Position numbers and translations under genes: made by a program
From: an uncultured Mycoplasma sp.
GTDB taxonomy: Bacteria; Bacillota_I; Bacilli_A; Mycoplasmatales; Metamycoplasmataceae
Length of the DNA stretch: 5,024 nt
Reading direction: 5' to 3'
Assembly (NCBI GenBank): GCA_947040465.1
Contig: CAMRBO010000047.1
Coordinates: forward strand, 1-5,024
Part shown: piece by piece, positions 4,568-5,024 of the stretch
How the letters are laid out: every line of letters starts with the position of its first letter
How positions within the stretch are numbered: position 1 is the stretch's first letter
Notes under the pieces: model-generated
Database searches by the model: none
Told to the model about the DNA's origin: nothing
What the model saw: the letters and a program-made list of their open reading frames with translations, nothing else

Positions 4568-5024
4568 ATGTATCAGTGTAAAAAATGGGAAGATTTAAGT
4601 ATAAGCAATGATTTTTTGTTTACAAAGGTTATGCGTGATGAAAGTATTTGTCGTCAATTATTAGAACATCTGTTGTCTATAAAAATTGCAAAAATATCTT
4701 TCATCGAAGAACAGAAAATCATTAATATCACAAATAACGGAAAAAGTGTACGCCTTGATGTGTATATACAAGATTCAGATCGCATATTCAATATTGAAAT
4801 GCAAACTACAAACCATAAAAATCTAGCCAAAAGAGCAAGGTACTATCAAGGAATGATGGATCTAAACTCCATAGAAAAAGGTGCGTATTATCAAGAACTA
4901 AAAGAAAGTTATGTAATTTTCATCTGTACCTTTGATCCATTTAATGAAGGTTTATCAAGATATACCTTTATGGATACCTGTAAAGAAAACAAGGCTCTTC
5001 TGCTCCATGATGGCACACAAAAAA
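4568..5024 (+). CDS. Rpn-family PD-(D/E)XK nuclease / putative transposase, 3' end beyond window
   Basis: ATG 4568 follows AGAGG (4556-4560) at 7 nt and the frame stays open to the window edge, giving 152 codons. The family usually has about 280-320 residues, so roughly half is missing. The N-terminus (KKWEDLSISNDFLFTKVMRD, 5-24) is typical of PDDEXK_2/Rpn proteins. The predicted nuclease core follows: SVRLDVYIQD (60-69, with D64 as the first acidic metal ligand) and IFNIEMQT (73-80, with E77 and Q79 in the family's E-x-Q variant of E-x-K). The conserved helix is RARYYQGMMD (89-98), and SYVIFICTFDPF (114-125) is a core strand. Rpn proteins promote RecA-independent recombination and cut DNA in E. 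coli. Some also act as phage-defence toxins restrained by a short product started inside the same gene; the region where that would lie is outside the window. Being cut off by the window is not evidence of a broken gene. Confidence 0.9.
   Translation, partial: MYQCKKWEDLSISNDFLFTKVMRDESICRQLLEHLLSIKIAKISFIEEQKIINITNNGKSVRLDVYIQDSDRIFNIEMQTTNHKNLAKRARYYQGMMDLNSIEKGAYYQELKESYVIFICTFDPFNEGLSRYTFMDTCKENKALLLHDGTQK

Overview
The window is AT-rich (by eye roughly 30% GC) and all five recognisable genes lie on the + strand. Starts are preceded by AGGAG/AGAGG-type ribosome binding sites, and sigma-A-like promoters and an intrinsic terminator are visible. This fits a low-GC Bacillota, probably a clostridial or related gut lineage. 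The mix of orphan hypothetical genes, a P-loop NTPase of the KAP family and an Rpn/PDDEXK-type nuclease, separated by long non-coding gaps, looks like accessory (island-type) DNA rather than a housekeeping operon. No integrase, tRNA, cas gene or insertion sequence is visible.

Layout: (1) 97-978, a protein with two predicted membrane segments and a soluble C-terminal domain. (2) 1128-2522, a KAP-type P-loop NTPase with intact Walker A and Walker B motifs. (3) 2523-2707, a 185-nt gap holding two inverted repeats and the first copy (2551-2633) of a diverged direct repeat. (4) 2708-3535, an unrecognised 275-aa protein with a possible N-terminal winged-helix fold, an Asn/Ser/Thr-rich linker and a helical C-terminus. 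(5) 3536-3819, a 284-nt gap with the second copy of the repeat (3578-3660). (6) 3820-4170, a 116-aa conserved-hypothetical-type protein. (7) 4171-4567, a 397-nt gap with a near-consensus promoter (4267-4295), a strong intrinsic terminator (4372-4418) and no ORF between them, so a candidate small RNA of about 115-120 nt. Further on is a hairpin whose minus strand resembles a Cas12a (type V-A) CRISPR repeat, overlapping the promoter of the next gene. (8) 4568 to the window end, the first 152 codons of an Rpn-family PD-(D/E)XK nuclease.

How the parts work together is inference. The 149-284 nt gaps and gene-proximal signals argue against one tight operon. The membrane protein and the KAP NTPase could form a membrane-associated NTPase module, and KAP NTPases are known in several anti-phage systems, but no complete named defence system can be identified here. 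The signals most worth checking are the orphan promoter-terminator transcript, the Cas12a-repeat-like hairpin next to the nuclease gene, and the shared repeat upstream of the two unrecognised genes.
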